From an uncultured Paracoccaceae bacterium (GTDB lineage Bacteria; Pseudomonadota; Alphaproteobacteria; Rhodobacterales; Rhodobacteraceae): 64,000 bases of DNA. The notes under the pieces were generated by a model. It saw only the letters and a program-made list of their open reading frames with translations. It was not told the origin of the DNA and searched no databases. Within the stretch, counting starts at the first letter, position 1. Every line of letters begins with the position of its first letter. Location: assembly GCA_947501555.1 (NCBI GenBank), contig CANMWG010000002.1, positions 692,224 to 756,223 of the forward strand. Reading direction: 5' to 3'. Of this stretch, positions 1 through 8,750 are shown one piece after another. The position numbers and the translations under genes were made by a program.

Positions 1-2
1 AG

Positions 3-950
3 CTCCGCGCGGCGGATCGCAATCTGTCGATGGTGTTTCAATCCTATGCGCTTTATCCGCATTTGACCGTGGCCGAGAATATCGCTGTGCCTTTGCAGAT
101 GCGCCAAATGTCAGCGCTGCAGCGGTTGCCCGTGCTGGGCAGTATTGTACCCGGTGCGCGGACGCAGAAAGACGATATTGCCCAGGCGGTCCGGCATGCG
201 GCTGAGATGCTGGAAATCGCGGCGCTTCTTGATCGCAAGCCCGGGCAATTGTCGGGCGGGCAGCGACAGCGTGTTGCCTTGGGCCGCGCTTTGGTGCGCG
301 ATCCAGCGGCGTTCTTGTTGGATGAACCGCTGTCAAACCTTGATGCGAAGCTGCGCGTTCAGACCCGCGCTGAGATCGCCGAGTTGCACCGCCGCCTGAA
401 GGCGACGTTTATCTACGTCACCCATGATCAAGTCGAAGCCATGACAATGTCCGACCGGATTGCGGTGATGATGGGCGGTGAAATCCTGCAATGTGCAGCC
501 CCCGATGTGATCTATGAAGACCCTGACGACATTCGCGTGGCCGAATTCATCGGCTCCCCCAAGATCAATATCTTGCCGGTAGAGCGCAACGGCACCGCGC
601 TAACGGTGTTTGATCAGGTCCTGAATTCTCGGCTGTCCATTGACAGCCCGAAGGTGATGCAGATGGGCCTGCGTCCCGAGGCCCTGCAGTTGACCCAATC
701 CGCGCCGCGTCTGACCGGACGGGTTGTGCATTTAGAAAATCTCGGGTCAGAAGTCTTTGCCCAGATTGCCCTGGACAGCGATGGGTCGCGGGTGACCCTG
801 CGGGCCATGCCTGAGCAGCGGCAGAATTTGGGTCTGGGTGCGCCGGTTGGCCTGAGCTTTGATCTGAATGCGGCCATGATATTCGACGCGGGGGGCGCGC
901 GGTTGCGCCAGGTCGAACTTGCCGCCACTCGCGCAGCTGAGGTGGCCTGA
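3..950 (+). CDS. ABC importer ATP-binding protein, UgpC/MalK family (5' end outside window)
   Basis: Cytoplasmic ATPase subunit driving a carbohydrate- or glycerol-phosphate-type importer. The frame is already open at base 3, so the N-terminus with Walker A lies upstream. Visible are the Q-loop (MVFQSYALYPH), the signature LSGGQRQR, Walker B with D-loop (LLDEPLSNLDAKLR) and the switch His in VTHDQVEAMT. A C-terminal regulatory (TOBE/OB-like) region typical of MalK/UgpC ATPases follows. The gene stops one base before the first permease ATG, so it belongs to one operon with the next three genes. The ATPase-permease-permease-binding protein order and the downstream phosphodiesterase favour a phosphorylated glycerol or phosphodiester substrate, but sequence alone cannot fix this. 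Confidence 0.93.
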   Translation, partial: LRAADRNLSMVFQSYALYPHLTVAENIAVPLQMRQMSALQRLPVLGSIVPGARTQKDDIAQAVRHAAEMLEIAALLDRKPGQLSGGQRQRVALGRALVRDPAAFLLDEPLSNLDAKLRVQTRAEIAELHRRLKATFIYVTHDQVEAMTMSDRIAVMMGGEILQCAAPDVIYEDPDDIRVAEFIGSPKINILPVERNGTALTVFDQVLNSRLSIDSPKVMQMGLRPEALQLTQSAPRLTGRVVHLENLGSEVFAQIALDSDGSRVTLRAMPEQRQNLGLGAPVGLSFDLNAAMIFDAGGARLRQVELAATRAAEVA

Positions 951-951
951 C

Positions 952-1923
952 ATGGTGGCCATAGACCCCAGCCTCGCAGCAGACGTCACCAAACCCAAAG
1001 CCGACAACAGACAAGCGCGCACGGGCTGGGGGTTGGCAGCGCCGGCCTTGATTCTGATGTTTTTGATCCTGCTCGTGCCGATCATCGCGGCCGGTGTCCT
1101 GTCTTTCACGAACTATTCGTTGGGCAACCCCAGCTTTGATTGGGTCGGGCTCCAGAACTACGAGCGCCTGTTCACCCGTTCCACCTACGAAAAGATGTAT
1201 GTCGCGACCTTTACCTATGTCGTCACCGTGGTGCCAATTTCCGTGGGCCTTGGCCTAGGGGCGGCCTTACTGGTTCATTCGTTGGGCCGGATCGGGGACA
1301 TCTACAAGACGATCTATTTCCTGCCGGTGATGGCCACGCTACTGGCGATGGCGATTGCTTGGGAATTCATGCTGCATCCGACCATTGGCATGGTGAACCG
1401 CACGTTGGAGATGGCTTGCGGAACGTGGTTTGAGGTTATCCCCTTCTTTGCAGATGGCTGTGCCGAGGGCTTCCCCTTGTGGCTGGGGGATCGTGACTAC
1501 GCAATCTGGGTCGTTTGTTTCATTGGCATCTGGCAGGGCTTCGGCTTTAACATGGTTTTGTTTTTGGCCGGTTTAACGTCGGTGCATCGAGAGCTGTACC
1601 ACGCCGCTGAAATGGATGGTGCCCGCTCCGGGTGGGAGCGGTTCCGACTGGTCACTTGGCCCGCGCTCGGACCAACCACCGTCTTTGTCGTGACCATTTC
1701 CTGCATCCGCGCCTTTCAAGTCTTTGACACGATCGAGGCCTTCTGGCCCCAGGGCGGCGGGCCGAACAAATCTGCCTACGTGATGATGTTCGCGATTTTC
1801 GAGAAAGGCATCCAGCAGAACCTGATCGGAATAGGTTCGGCCATCACGATGTTGTTCCTGCTGTTCGTCATGTTTCTGACCCTGATCCAGCGCTGGCTAG
1901 TCGAACGCAAGGTGCACTACTGA
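952..1923 (+). CDS. ABC importer permease, MalF/UgpA type
   Basis: Inner-membrane permease of about 323 residues with the six hydrophobic segments expected of the binding-protein-dependent family. The cytoplasmic EAA loop is visible as AAEMDGARSGWERF in the C-terminal half and is the contact for the ATPase. I chose the ATG at 952, directly behind the ATPase stop. An in-frame ATG at 919 would overlap the ATPase by 32 bases and adds only a hydrophilic leader. The gene overlaps the next permease by one base (TGATG), which implies translational coupling. The paired permeases form the heterodimeric channel for the 3008-4255 binding protein. Confidence 0.92.
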   Translation: MVAIDPSLAADVTKPKADNRQARTGWGLAAPALILMFLILLVPIIAAGVLSFTNYSLGNPSFDWVGLQNYERLFTRSTYEKMYVATFTYVVTVVPISVGLGLGAALLVHSLGRIGDIYKTIYFLPVMATLLAMAIAWEFMLHPTIGMVNRTLEMACGTWFEVIPFFADGCAEGFPLWLGDRDYAIWVVCFIGIWQGFGFNMVLFLAGLTSVHRELYHAAEMDGARSGWERFRLVTWPALGPTTVFVVTISCIRAFQVFDTIEAFWPQGGGPNKSAYVMMFAIFEKGIQQNLIGIGSAITMLFLLFVMFLTLIQRWLVERKVHY

Positions 1924-2885
1924 TGACACGTGATTGGTGGAAACATATGGTGCTGATCCTTGGCACGATTATCGTGCTGGCACCGTTTTACATGATGGTC
2001 AGCTATTCGTTCAAAAGCCCCGGCGAAATCGACCGTGGTGAGGGCGGCTTTTTCGGCCGTCAAGAGATGATGATCGACCCGCGCTGCGTCGCCCTACGCC
2101 AGCCGGACCGCGCCGATATCGAAGCCGCCCGCGCGCGGTTTGCGGGGCAAGACGACGCCAGCGTGCAGGCCTCTCTTTTGGCCGAGACTGAGGCGGATTG
2201 TTCCATGCGGCCCGTGGTGTTCAATTATTCCAAAGCCTTCACCGAAGCGCCGCTTGTCCGCTATCTGCTGAATGGCGTTATCGTCACGGTATCGATCTTC
2301 CTCATCCAGATTGTTGTGGCCCTGCCTGCCGCCTATGCGCTGGCAAAGCTGAAGTTTTGGGGGCGTGATGCGGTCTTCGGGCTGGTCCTGTTCTGCCTGT
2401 TGATCCCTGTCCACGCCATTGCATTGCCGCTTTATATCGGGTTGGCGAAGCTGGGGCTGACCAACACCTATGCAGCCCTTGTCGTGCCGTGGACGATCTC
2501 TGTCTTCGGGATCTTCCTGATGCGCCAGTTCTTCATGACTGTGCCTGACGATCTGATTGACGCCGCGCGGATGGACGGGATGTCCGAGCTAGCCATCGTC
2601 TGGCGGGTCATGTTGCCGACTGCGATCCCTGCGCTTTTGGCCTTCGCGATCTTTTCTGTGGTGGCCCATTGGAATGATTATTTCTGGCCGCGCATCGTCG
2701 TGACCGGAAACCGCGATCTATTCACCCCGCCGCTGGGTCTGCGCGAGTTCAAGGGCGATGGGGACGGATCGTTCTTTGGCCCGATGATGGCCACAGCCAC
2801 TGTTATCGTCACCCCTTTGATCGTCGCATTTTTGCTGGCCCAACGCCGGTTTATCGAGGGGATCACGCTGTCTGGAATGAAGTAG
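1923..2885 (+). CDS. ABC importer permease, MalG/UgpE type
   Basis: Second inner-membrane permease, 320 residues, with the EAA motif (DAARMDGMSELAIVW) in the last cytoplasmic loop. After the first membrane segment (about residues 9-29) comes a hydrophilic stretch of roughly 65 residues, including two cysteines, before the next membrane segment near residue 117. This is longer than in short family members such as UgpE and should lie in the periplasm, where it could touch the binding protein. The start overlaps the previous stop by one base. A perfect hairpin begins inside the stop-codon region, separating this gene from the binding-protein gene. Confidence 0.92.
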   Translation: MTRDWWKHMVLILGTIIVLAPFYMMVSYSFKSPGEIDRGEGGFFGRQEMMIDPRCVALRQPDRADIEAARARFAGQDDASVQASLLAETEADCSMRPVVFNYSKAFTEAPLVRYLLNGVIVTVSIFLIQIVVALPAAYALAKLKFWGRDAVFGLVLFCLLIPVHAIALPLYIGLAKLGLTNTYAALVVPWTISVFGIFLMRQFFMTVPDDLIDAARMDGMSELAIVWRVMLPTAIPALLAFAIFSVVAHWNDYFWPRIVVTGNRDLFTPPLGLREFKGDGDGSFFGPMMATATVIVTPLIVAFLLAQRRFIEGITLSGMK

Positions 2886-2907
2886 GGCGCGCCTTGGCCC
2901 GCCCTAC
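2882..2907 (+). terminator. Intercistronic hairpin between permease and binding-protein genes
   Basis: GTAGGGCG at 2882-2889 pairs perfectly with CGCCCTAC at 2900-2907 around a 10-base loop. No U-tract follows, so it is more likely an attenuator or mRNA-stabilising hairpin than a full terminator. It could allow different expression of the binding-protein gene that follows. Confidence 0.55.
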
Positions 2908-3007
2908 ACATAGCCCCGCATGGGGATAATCACCTCCCCGAACGGGGAACATCATTGGGGTCTACCAATCGCCAAACCGGACGTCCCCGACAACTGGAGT
3001 AGAGATA

Positions 3008-4255
3008 ATGAAAAATACCGTAACTGCAATGGCTCTGGCGCTTTCCGCCACCGCCGTTTTCGCCGAGGACAAGGTGACGATCGAGTTCGCCTATCCCTAT
3101 AGCCACCTGTTTGATGTCACGTATGAAGCCATGATGCCGGCCTTCAACGCAGCCCATCCGAACATCGAGGTCGTCTTCCGCGCCACCTACGAATCCTACG
3201 AGGACGCCACAAACACCGTTCTGCGCGAAGCCGTTGCTGGCAATCTACCCGACGTGACCATGCAGGGCCTGAACCGTCAGGCACCGTTGGTCGACAAGGG
3301 CATCGCCCAATCGCTGGCACCATTCATTGCCGCCGAGACCGGTTTCGAAACAAATGGCTACCACGAAGCCATGCTGTCTCTCTCCACATTTGAAGATGAA
3401 GTCTACGGCCTGCCGTTCTCGATCTCTCTGCCGGTTGGCTACTACAACATGGATATCCTAAACGAAGGTGGCATTACCGAGCTTCCAACAACTTGGGATG
3501 AAGTCATTGCCGCTTGTCAGACCATGAAAGCCAATGGCATCGAGAACCCGATTTTCTGGGGCTGGAACATCACCGGGAACTGGTTCGTACAGGCCCTGTT
3601 GTGGAGCCAGGACAAAGCGATCGTCGAAGGTGGCCACGTGACTATGGACAGCCCAGAGGCACTCGTCGCGTTGGAGCAGATGCAAGAGATTTTCGAGGGC
3701 TGTGAAATGCAGAACCTCGACTGGCAGGCCGCACTTGCGTCCTTCTCTGCAGGCGATATCGGTATGATGTTCTGGTCCACTTCGGCCTTAGGCGCAGTTG
3801 AACGCAGCCAGGGCGAGTTTGAACTGGTAACCGGCCCGTTCCCAGGCCTGGAAGGCACACCAATGGGGCTGCCTGCAGGCGGCAACGCGGCGATGCTGAC
3901 CTCGACTTCAGACGACCCTGCAGTGCGCGAAGCGGCTTGGACATGGCTGAAGTTCATCACCTCCGGTGAGGGCGCAGCCCAGGTCGCCATGACGACCGGC
4001 TACATGCCCCCCAACAAAGCCGCCAACGAGATCATTCTGGCCGACTTCTACGAGCAGAACCCCAACAAGCAGACCGCCGTGGACCAGCTTCCGCTGCTGC
4101 GCGACTGGCTGGCTTATCCTGGCGACAACGGCTTGGCGATCACGCAGGTGATCTATGACGGGATCGAACGCATCGTCACCGGTGACGCCACAGATATGCA
4201 AGAACTGCAAGAAGAGCTGGTCGAAGAAATCGCCGACCTTCTGCCAAACGGCTAA
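3008..4255 (+). CDS. Extracellular solute-binding protein, family 1 (UgpB-like)
   Basis: Periplasmic binding protein of 415 residues. The signal peptide is clear: MKNT start, hydrophobic core, and cleavage likely after AVFA (about residue 19). The body shows the cluster-B/UgpB type fold, with sequence such as GLPFSISLPVGYYNMDIL and an SBP-typical C-terminal helix. It is the fourth gene of the importer operon. The leader between 2908 and 3007 has a second small stem (TCCCC/GGGGA). It is followed by an intrinsic terminator, so it probably ends the importer transcript, with some read-through to the phosphoesterase. The substrate is not identifiable; a glycerol-phosphate or glycerophosphodiester is inferred from the neighbour. 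Confidence 0.9.
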   Translation: MKNTVTAMALALSATAVFAEDKVTIEFAYPYSHLFDVTYEAMMPAFNAAHPNIEVVFRATYESYEDATNTVLREAVAGNLPDVTMQGLNRQAPLVDKGIAQSLAPFIAAETGFETNGYHEAMLSLSTFEDEVYGLPFSISLPVGYYNMDILNEGGITELPTTWDEVIAACQTMKANGIENPIFWGWNITGNWFVQALLWSQDKAIVEGGHVTMDSPEALVALEQMQEIFEGCEMQNLDWQAALASFSAGDIGMMFWSTSALGAVERSQGEFELVTGPFPGLEGTPMGLPAGGNAAMLTSTSDDPAVREAAWTWLKFITSGEGAAQVAMTTGYMPPNKAANEIILADFYEQNPNKQTAVDQLPLLRDWLAYPGDNGLAITQVIYDGIERIVTGDATDMQELQEELVEEIADLLPNG

Positions 4256-4262
4256 ACCAACC

Positions 4263-4296
4263 TCTGGTCGCCCCTTCGGAGCGGCCAGAACTTTTT
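4263..4296 (+). terminator. Intrinsic terminator after the solute-binding protein gene
   Basis: TCTGGTCGC (4263-4271) pairs with GCGGCCAGA (4281-4289), with one G-T wobble, and is followed by a run of five T at 4292-4296. It lies 8 bases after the binding-protein stop. Confidence 0.75.
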
Positions 4297-4314
4297 CTAG
4301 AAAGGTTAAGTTCC

Positions 4315-5142
4315 ATGAAGCTTGTGCATATCTCCGACATTCACCTGACGGTTCCCGGTGAGCGCATGGGCGGATTGAACCCCCACAGACGTTTTGCCCA
4401 AGCGCTGGACGATGTGCGGGCGCATCACAGCGATGCCGCGCGGATCATAATCACAGGCGATTTAACCCACTGGGGCGAACCTGCGGCCTATGCGACCCTT
4501 GTGGATGCCCTAATTGATCTGCCCTGTCCCGTTCGCCTGTTGATCGGCAACCACGATGACCGTGCGGCCTTTCTTGCGGCCTTCCCGGACCATCCCCAAG
4601 ACGCGGCGGGTTTCATCAACTACGCAGAAACGGTGGACCACACGCGTCTGATCTACCTCGACACGACCGAGCCACGCACCCACGCAGGCCATTTTTGCAG
4701 CCGCCGCCGCAACTGGTTAGAGGCCGAACTGTCAAACTGCACCCATGCGCGCCTGTTCATGCATCACAATGCCATGGCCCTTGGCCTGCCTGCCGAAGAT
4801 AAAATCGCGCTCGTGCCGGAAGACCGCGGACCACTGGCCGCGCTTTTGACAATGTACTGCGACCGCATCGATTACATCCATTTTGGCCATGTCCATGCGC
4901 CGGTGCACGGGACCTGGTGCGGGATTCCTTTTGCTGCCGTCCGCTCGACAGGGAATCAATCCCTGCCAAATCTGAATGAGCAGGAGCTGCTGCATGGTGC
5001 TCCGATGGCCCCGTCTTACGGGGTGATCCTGGCACAAGATACGGGCACCACCATTCATGAAATCCCTTTCACTTGGGACGGACCGATTTTTAGTTCCGGG
5101 ACACAGTGGGACGATTGGGCCAAACCTATGGCCGCAGAATGA
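4315..5142 (+). CDS. Calcineurin-like metallophosphoesterase, GpdQ/CpdA-like phosphodiesterase
   Basis: Binuclear-metal phosphodiesterase of 275 residues, the same length as GpdQ-type glycerophosphodiesterases. All five metal-ligand blocks of the family are present: DIH (residues 8-10), GDLTHWG, GNHDD, the paired His in FMHHNA, and GHVHAP. There is no signal peptide, so it should act in the cytoplasm on an imported phosphodiester. It sits behind a UgpABCE-like importer and beside C-P lyase genes. Two roles fit: glycerophosphodiester hydrolysis, or opening of the cyclic ribose phosphate made by C-P lyase, since no phnP is visible here. The next, truncated homologue overlaps its stop codon. Confidence 0.88.
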   Translation: MKLVHISDIHLTVPGERMGGLNPHRRFAQALDDVRAHHSDAARIIITGDLTHWGEPAAYATLVDALIDLPCPVRLLIGNHDDRAAFLAAFPDHPQDAAGFINYAETVDHTRLIYLDTTEPRTHAGHFCSRRRNWLEAELSNCTHARLFMHHNAMALGLPAEDKIALVPEDRGPLAALLTMYCDRIDYIHFGHVHAPVHGTWCGIPFAAVRSTGNQSLPNLNEQELLHGAPMAPSYGVILAQDTGTTIHEIPFTWDGPIFSSGTQWDDWAKPMAAE

Positions 5143-5323
5143 AATTTATTCATCTCACCGATACCCATGTCATTGGTGAAGGGACGCTCTATGGCCAAGA
5201 CCACGCCGTGCAGTTGCGGGCCAGTGTCGCGTCTATCAATGCGGAACACCGTGATGCGGACGTTGTTGTCCTGACCGGCGACATGGCCCATTTGGGCGAT
5301 GCAGCAGACCATGCGGGCGCCTA
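5139..5323 (+). pseudogene. Truncated second metallophosphoesterase (N-terminal fragment)
   Basis: An ATG overlapping the previous stop (ATGA) opens a second phosphoesterase with DTH at residues 7-9 and the second metal block VVLTGDMAHLGD. It never reaches the GNHD, HH or GHxH blocks. From about base 5321 the frame runs antisense through the 3' end of the acyltransferase gene and stops at 5495, giving at most 118 residues. The break coincides with the acyltransferase stop codon, so the rest of the gene was lost when the two clusters were joined. It cannot encode an active enzyme. Confidence 0.8.
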
Positions 5324-5947
5324 CCGGTATTTCGCGATAAAGTCGTCGATGGAGAGGCATCGGATGTCCGGTAGCGCGGATTTATATGCCTCTCTGGACC
5401 AGTCCCAAAGCGCGATCTTTTGCAACGCTTCTTCCTGTTCATGGGTAAAACGGCGTTTGATGATACGCGCCGGAACACCGCCAACAACGGTGTAGGGTGC
5501 GACATCACGCGTCACCACTGCGCCTGCGCCGATGACCGCTCCGGTCCCGATGGCCACGCCCGCGGTCACCGTTACCCCGTGTCCAATCCAGACGTCGTGC
5601 CCAATGGTCACCCAATGATCTTTGCGCCATTGAAAGAACTCCTGGTCGTCCTCGCCCAGCCCGTAGGCTTCAGCCCGATAGACCGAGTGATGCTGCGTCG
5701 CGCGCCAAGTCGGGTGGTTGCCGGGGTTGATACGGGTGCTGTTGGCAATCGAACAGAACTTGCCGATCGTGGTCCAAACCACATGGCAGTGCTGCGTAAT
5801 GTAGGAATAATCCCCCATCTGGACGTCTTTCATCACCGTCCCTTTGCCCACTTCGGTCCAGACACCCAAGTCGCAATCGGTCACAGTAGCTTCGGGATGG
5901 ATCGTCGGCTTTTCGCTAAGACATTTTTTGGATCCTGCGCCGCTCAT
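5321..5947 (-). CDS. Phosphonate-associated hexapeptide-repeat acyltransferase
   Basis: Left-handed beta-helix acyltransferase of 208 residues, in the Vat/DapH-like group found inside C-P lyase loci. Hexapeptide repeats are visible from about residue 15 (TIHPEATV...) and again around residues 110-150 ([20 protein letters not shown], then [14 protein letters not shown]). The active-site-type His is in the WIGHG turn. It is the last gene of the leftward phnC-phnD-phnE-phnE unit, 15 bases after the permease. An acetyltransferase role like that of PhnO (N-acetylation of aminoalkylphosphonates) is plausible, but PhnO is a GNAT protein, so this is not a homologue. Confidence 0.82.
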   Translation of the reverse strand: MSGAGSKKCLSEKPTIHPEATVTDCDLGVWTEVGKGTVMKDVQMGDYSYITQHCHVVWTTIGKFCSIANSTRINPGNHPTWRATQHHSVYRAEAYGLGEDDQEFFQWRKDHWVTIGHDVWIGHGVTVTAGVAIGTGAVIGAGAVVTRDVAPYTVVGGVPARIIKRRFTHEQEEALQKIALWDWSREAYKSALPDIRCLSIDDFIAKYR

Positions 5948-5962
5948 GTTTTGTCCGATGCC

Positions 5963-6814
5963 TCACTTAGCCAATTCGTTTTTGCCGATCAGCCTCTGCC
6001 TGATCAGCCCCGACAGCCAGTCAATCAGATAAACCATCGCGATGATCAGGAAGATGATCGACCAGGCTTCGCCCCAACGATAGGCGCTAATGCGGTCAGA
6101 GAGCAGGAACCCGATCCCACCGGCACCGACGATCCCGAGAATCGTGCCCGAGCGCACGTTGGATTCAAAGTTGTAGAGCAGGATCGAGAGGATCACGGGG
6201 CTCACCTGCGGCATGATTCCAAAGCGGATTTGCTGCAGCCGCGAACCGCCGGAGGCTTTTACGCCGTCGACAGGCCGTTCCGACGTGTTCTCGATGGCTT
6301 CTGAGAAAAGCTTCGCGAACGTCCCAATTTCGCTGACCGTGATGGCCAGAATGCCCGCCAGCGGGCCCAGGCCAAATGCGCGGATAAAGATCAGCGCAAG
6401 GATGAGCGTTTCAAAGGCCCGGATCACGTCGTAGCCACGCCGTGTGGTCTGACGCCAGAAGGTAAAACGATTGATGTTCTTGGCCCCAAAGAACGACAGT
6501 GGGAAGGCAAAGATGGCCCCCAACACCGTTCCGAGGAAGGCGATGGCGAGCGTCTCCCCCAATCCATTGAGGATCTCAGAGAATTCGGCCCAGGAGGTCC
6601 AGATGTAAGGCGGGAACATAAAGCTCGCGACGGTACCGAGGCGGCCAAGGCCGGTCCAGATGCGCTCCGGACTGAAGTTGAATGCCACAAGGCAGTAGGC
6701 GAACAACCCGATCAGAAAAACACGCAGTGCAATCTTGCGTAACCGCACAGTGGGTGGGTCGCGGAAGGCAAGTGGAACGCGTGCCATTGCCGCGGTGATC
6801 CGATCCTGGTTCAT
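5963..6814 (-). CDS. phnE: Phosphonate ABC transporter permease PhnE
   Basis: Inner-membrane permease of 283 residues with the family signature near its C-terminus (SGTILGIVGAGGIGFLL) and an EAA-like loop (RPVDGVKASGGSRLQQIRFG). It starts four bases before the end of the preceding phnE (ATGA overlap), so the two are translationally coupled and probably form a heterodimeric channel with PhnC and PhnD. Two distinct phnE genes in tandem are common in alphaproteobacterial phosphonate loci, in contrast to the single phnE of E. coli. Confidence 0.93.
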   Translation of the reverse strand: MNQDRITAAMARVPLAFRDPPTVRLRKIALRVFLIGLFAYCLVAFNFSPERIWTGLGRLGTVASFMFPPYIWTSWAEFSEILNGLGETLAIAFLGTVLGAIFAFPLSFFGAKNINRFTFWRQTTRRGYDVIRAFETLILALIFIRAFGLGPLAGILAITVSEIGTFAKLFSEAIENTSERPVDGVKASGGSRLQQIRFGIMPQVSPVILSILLYNFESNVRSGTILGIVGAGGIGFLLSDRISAYRWGEAWSIIFLIIAMVYLIDWLSGLIRQRLIGKNELAK

Positions 6815-7755
6815 GCCCGCACTCCTTCCATGCCAATGATCCTGTGGCGCAGTTTCTCAGAGCCGTAGTCGATGATCATGACGGTGACGAAAATGACCAC
6901 AAACAGGGCGGAGAGGTCTGTGTATTCCTGAAAACTCATCGCCACACGGAATTCGGCCCCAAGGCCGCCAGCGCCAACGTAGCCAATGATGGATGAGGCC
7001 CGTACGTTAATCTCAAACCGCAAGAGCGTGTAGCTGATGATGTTCGGCATTACCTGTGGCACGGCCCCATAGCGGATCTGGTCAAACCATGTGCCCCCGG
7101 CGGCTTTGACCCCTTCGATCGGGCGCATGTCGATGTTTTCGTTCACTTCTGAGTAGAGCTTGCCAAGTGCGCCAGTCGAATGCAGTGCGATGGCGATGAC
7201 ACCCGCCATGGGCCCGACGGAGAAACAATAGACAAAGATAATCGCCCAAACCAGATCGGGCACTGTCCGCGCGATTTCCAGATAGCGGCGGGTGATCCAA
7301 AGGACCCATTTGTTCGGAGCCAGATTGCGAGAGGCGGGAAAGGACAAAAGGAACCCGCCCATGACGCCAAGCACGGTCGCCATATAGGCGATCAGAATGG
7401 TTTCAAAAAGCAGTTTGAGCCAGATCTGCCAGCGCCAAAACCAATGGGCGAAGTCTGCGCCAAGCGTGCTCCAATGCAGCTCTGGGATGGTCTTTACGAT
7501 GAACTCGCCCAGGCGCGGAATACCCGCCGGGATCACCCAACGCCATTCCCGTGATCCATCTGGCATGGTGATCTGAGTGACCCGAAAGAAATCCCCCAAC
7601 CATGAGGTGACCATAAATAGGATGAAAAACACAACAGATCCGATGAGCCAGGCACGCCGGGCGCGCCTGCGCTGATCAGCAAATTCGACCTCAAACTCGC
7701 CCACTGTGTTGGGTGCGCCCTGCGGAATAAAGCCAGGATCGGTTGTGATTGCCAT
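6811..7755 (-). CDS. phnE: Phosphonate ABC transporter permease PhnE (first of two)
   Basis: PhnE-family permease of 314 residues. It has a longer N-terminus than its partner, with a hydrophobic segment at about residues 37-52 and a roughly 70-residue periplasmic-type loop before the transport core. The family motif SSIIGYVGAGGLGAEFR is near the C-terminus, and an EAA loop (RPIEGVKAAGGTWFDQIRYG) precedes it. The gene lies 56 bases after phnD, behind a strong GC hairpin. It overlaps the second phnE by four bases. Confidence 0.93.
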   Translation of the reverse strand: MAITTDPGFIPQGAPNTVGEFEVEFADQRRRARRAWLIGSVVFFILFMVTSWLGDFFRVTQITMPDGSREWRWVIPAGIPRLGEFIVKTIPELHWSTLGADFAHWFWRWQIWLKLLFETILIAYMATVLGVMGGFLLSFPASRNLAPNKWVLWITRRYLEIARTVPDLVWAIIFVYCFSVGPMAGVIAIALHSTGALGKLYSEVNENIDMRPIEGVKAAGGTWFDQIRYGAVPQVMPNIISYTLLRFEINVRASSIIGYVGAGGLGAEFRVAMSFQEYTDLSALFVVIFVTVMIIDYGSEKLRHRIIGMEGVRA

Positions 7756-7778
7756 CTTATCTCACCAAAGCAAGGAAA

Positions 7779-7801
7779 AGGGCGGGGAAAACCCCCGCCC
7801 T
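7779..7801 (-). terminator. Hairpin between phnD and the phnE pair
   Basis: Perfect 9-bp stem (AGGGCGGGG with CCCCGCCCT), 5-base loop. On the transcribed strand four T follow. The position after a binding-protein gene and before its permeases suits partial termination or protection of the phnD message, giving more PhnD than PhnE. Confidence 0.6.
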
Positions 7802-7811
7802 GATAGAATGA

Positions 7812-8723
7812 TTAGCTGCGGCGGCGATCTTTGATCCACTCGCGCATATCGACGATCCACTGATAGCGATCGTGGTCGACCCGCACAAAACCATCCTGGT
7901 TATTGTCGTTATCTGCGGCCCATTCGGAATATATCCGATAACCTTCCACATCTTCAGTTGGGAAGGCTTCAATGGCAGCTGTCACGTCTTCGATCAGCTC
8001 AGCAGGCAGGTTAGACCGGAATGTCCATGGGCCTGATGTAATTTCTGGGCTTTCCCAGATTTTGCAGACCTGACCATCTTCGATCATGCCTTTAGTGATC
8101 ATGCGCTGATAGACCCCATCAGCTTCATTGTTCCACCAGGTTGCTGCTGTATCAAAGGTGCCATTCACAACACCCGTCACACCGGCTTCATGGCTCCCGG
8201 AGAAGACGACCGATCCGAAAAACTCTTCTGGAACAATGCCTTCGACGTTCACCATATTAAAGTAGGGTACTGCATAGCCAGATGTGGAGTCTGGGTCAGC
8301 GAAGGCGTGAACCTTGCCTTCGGCATCGGCCAGTGTCTCAATCCCGCTATCGCAGCGTGTCACAACGATGGAATAGTAGCCAGTCGAACCATCTTCCATC
8401 GTTCTGGTCAGCGTTGGGATGACGCCACCATCCGTCGCGGTATAGGCGGCTGCATAGGAAGACGAGCCGAAGCGGCCAATCTCGATCTGATCGGCGGCCA
8501 TCGCCTGAATAACACCGTCGTAGTTTCCAGCGGTGAAAATTTCGACTTCAACGCCCAGTTTTTCTTCCAGAAAGGCGCGCAGTGGCTCATTGCGCTGCAG
8601 ACGGTCCTTTTCATTTTCGCCCGACAGGATGCCGAATTTCAGAACGGCATAGTCTTCGCGCCAGTCGGCGAAGGCCGGTGCCGCGATCAGCGCGCAAAGC
8701 GCGGTCGTTGTCAGAAAACGCAT
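7812..8723 (-). CDS. phnD: Phosphonate ABC transporter substrate-binding protein PhnD
   Basis: Periplasmic phosphonate-binding protein of 303 residues. The signal peptide (MRFLTTTALCALIAAPAFA) is followed by DWREDYAVLKFGILSGENEKD. This is the phosphonate-binding family start, in which the strand leads into the ligand loop. The motif DPDSTSGYAVPYF, family-typical for binding the phosphonate, is present. An AGGGAG ribosome site precedes the start. The gene lies between phnC and the two phnE genes in a single leftward unit. Confidence 0.95.
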   Translation of the reverse strand: MRFLTTTALCALIAAPAFADWREDYAVLKFGILSGENEKDRLQRNEPLRAFLEEKLGVEVEIFTAGNYDGVIQAMAADQIEIGRFGSSSYAAAYTATDGGVIPTLTRTMEDGSTGYYSIVVTRCDSGIETLADAEGKVHAFADPDSTSGYAVPYFNMVNVEGIVPEEFFGSVVFSGSHEAGVTGVVNGTFDTAATWWNNEADGVYQRMITKGMIEDGQVCKIWESPEITSGPWTFRSNLPAELIEDVTAAIEAFPTEDVEGYRIYSEWAADNDNNQDGFVRVDHDRYQWIVDMREWIKDRRRS

Positions 8724-8750
8724 GGTTTATCTCCCTGATTTGCGTTTGCT

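Noticed and set aside
5420..6304. Rightward open frame of 294 codons opposite the acyltransferase and phnE
   Set aside because: It overlaps two recognisable leftward genes; the product has no known motifs.
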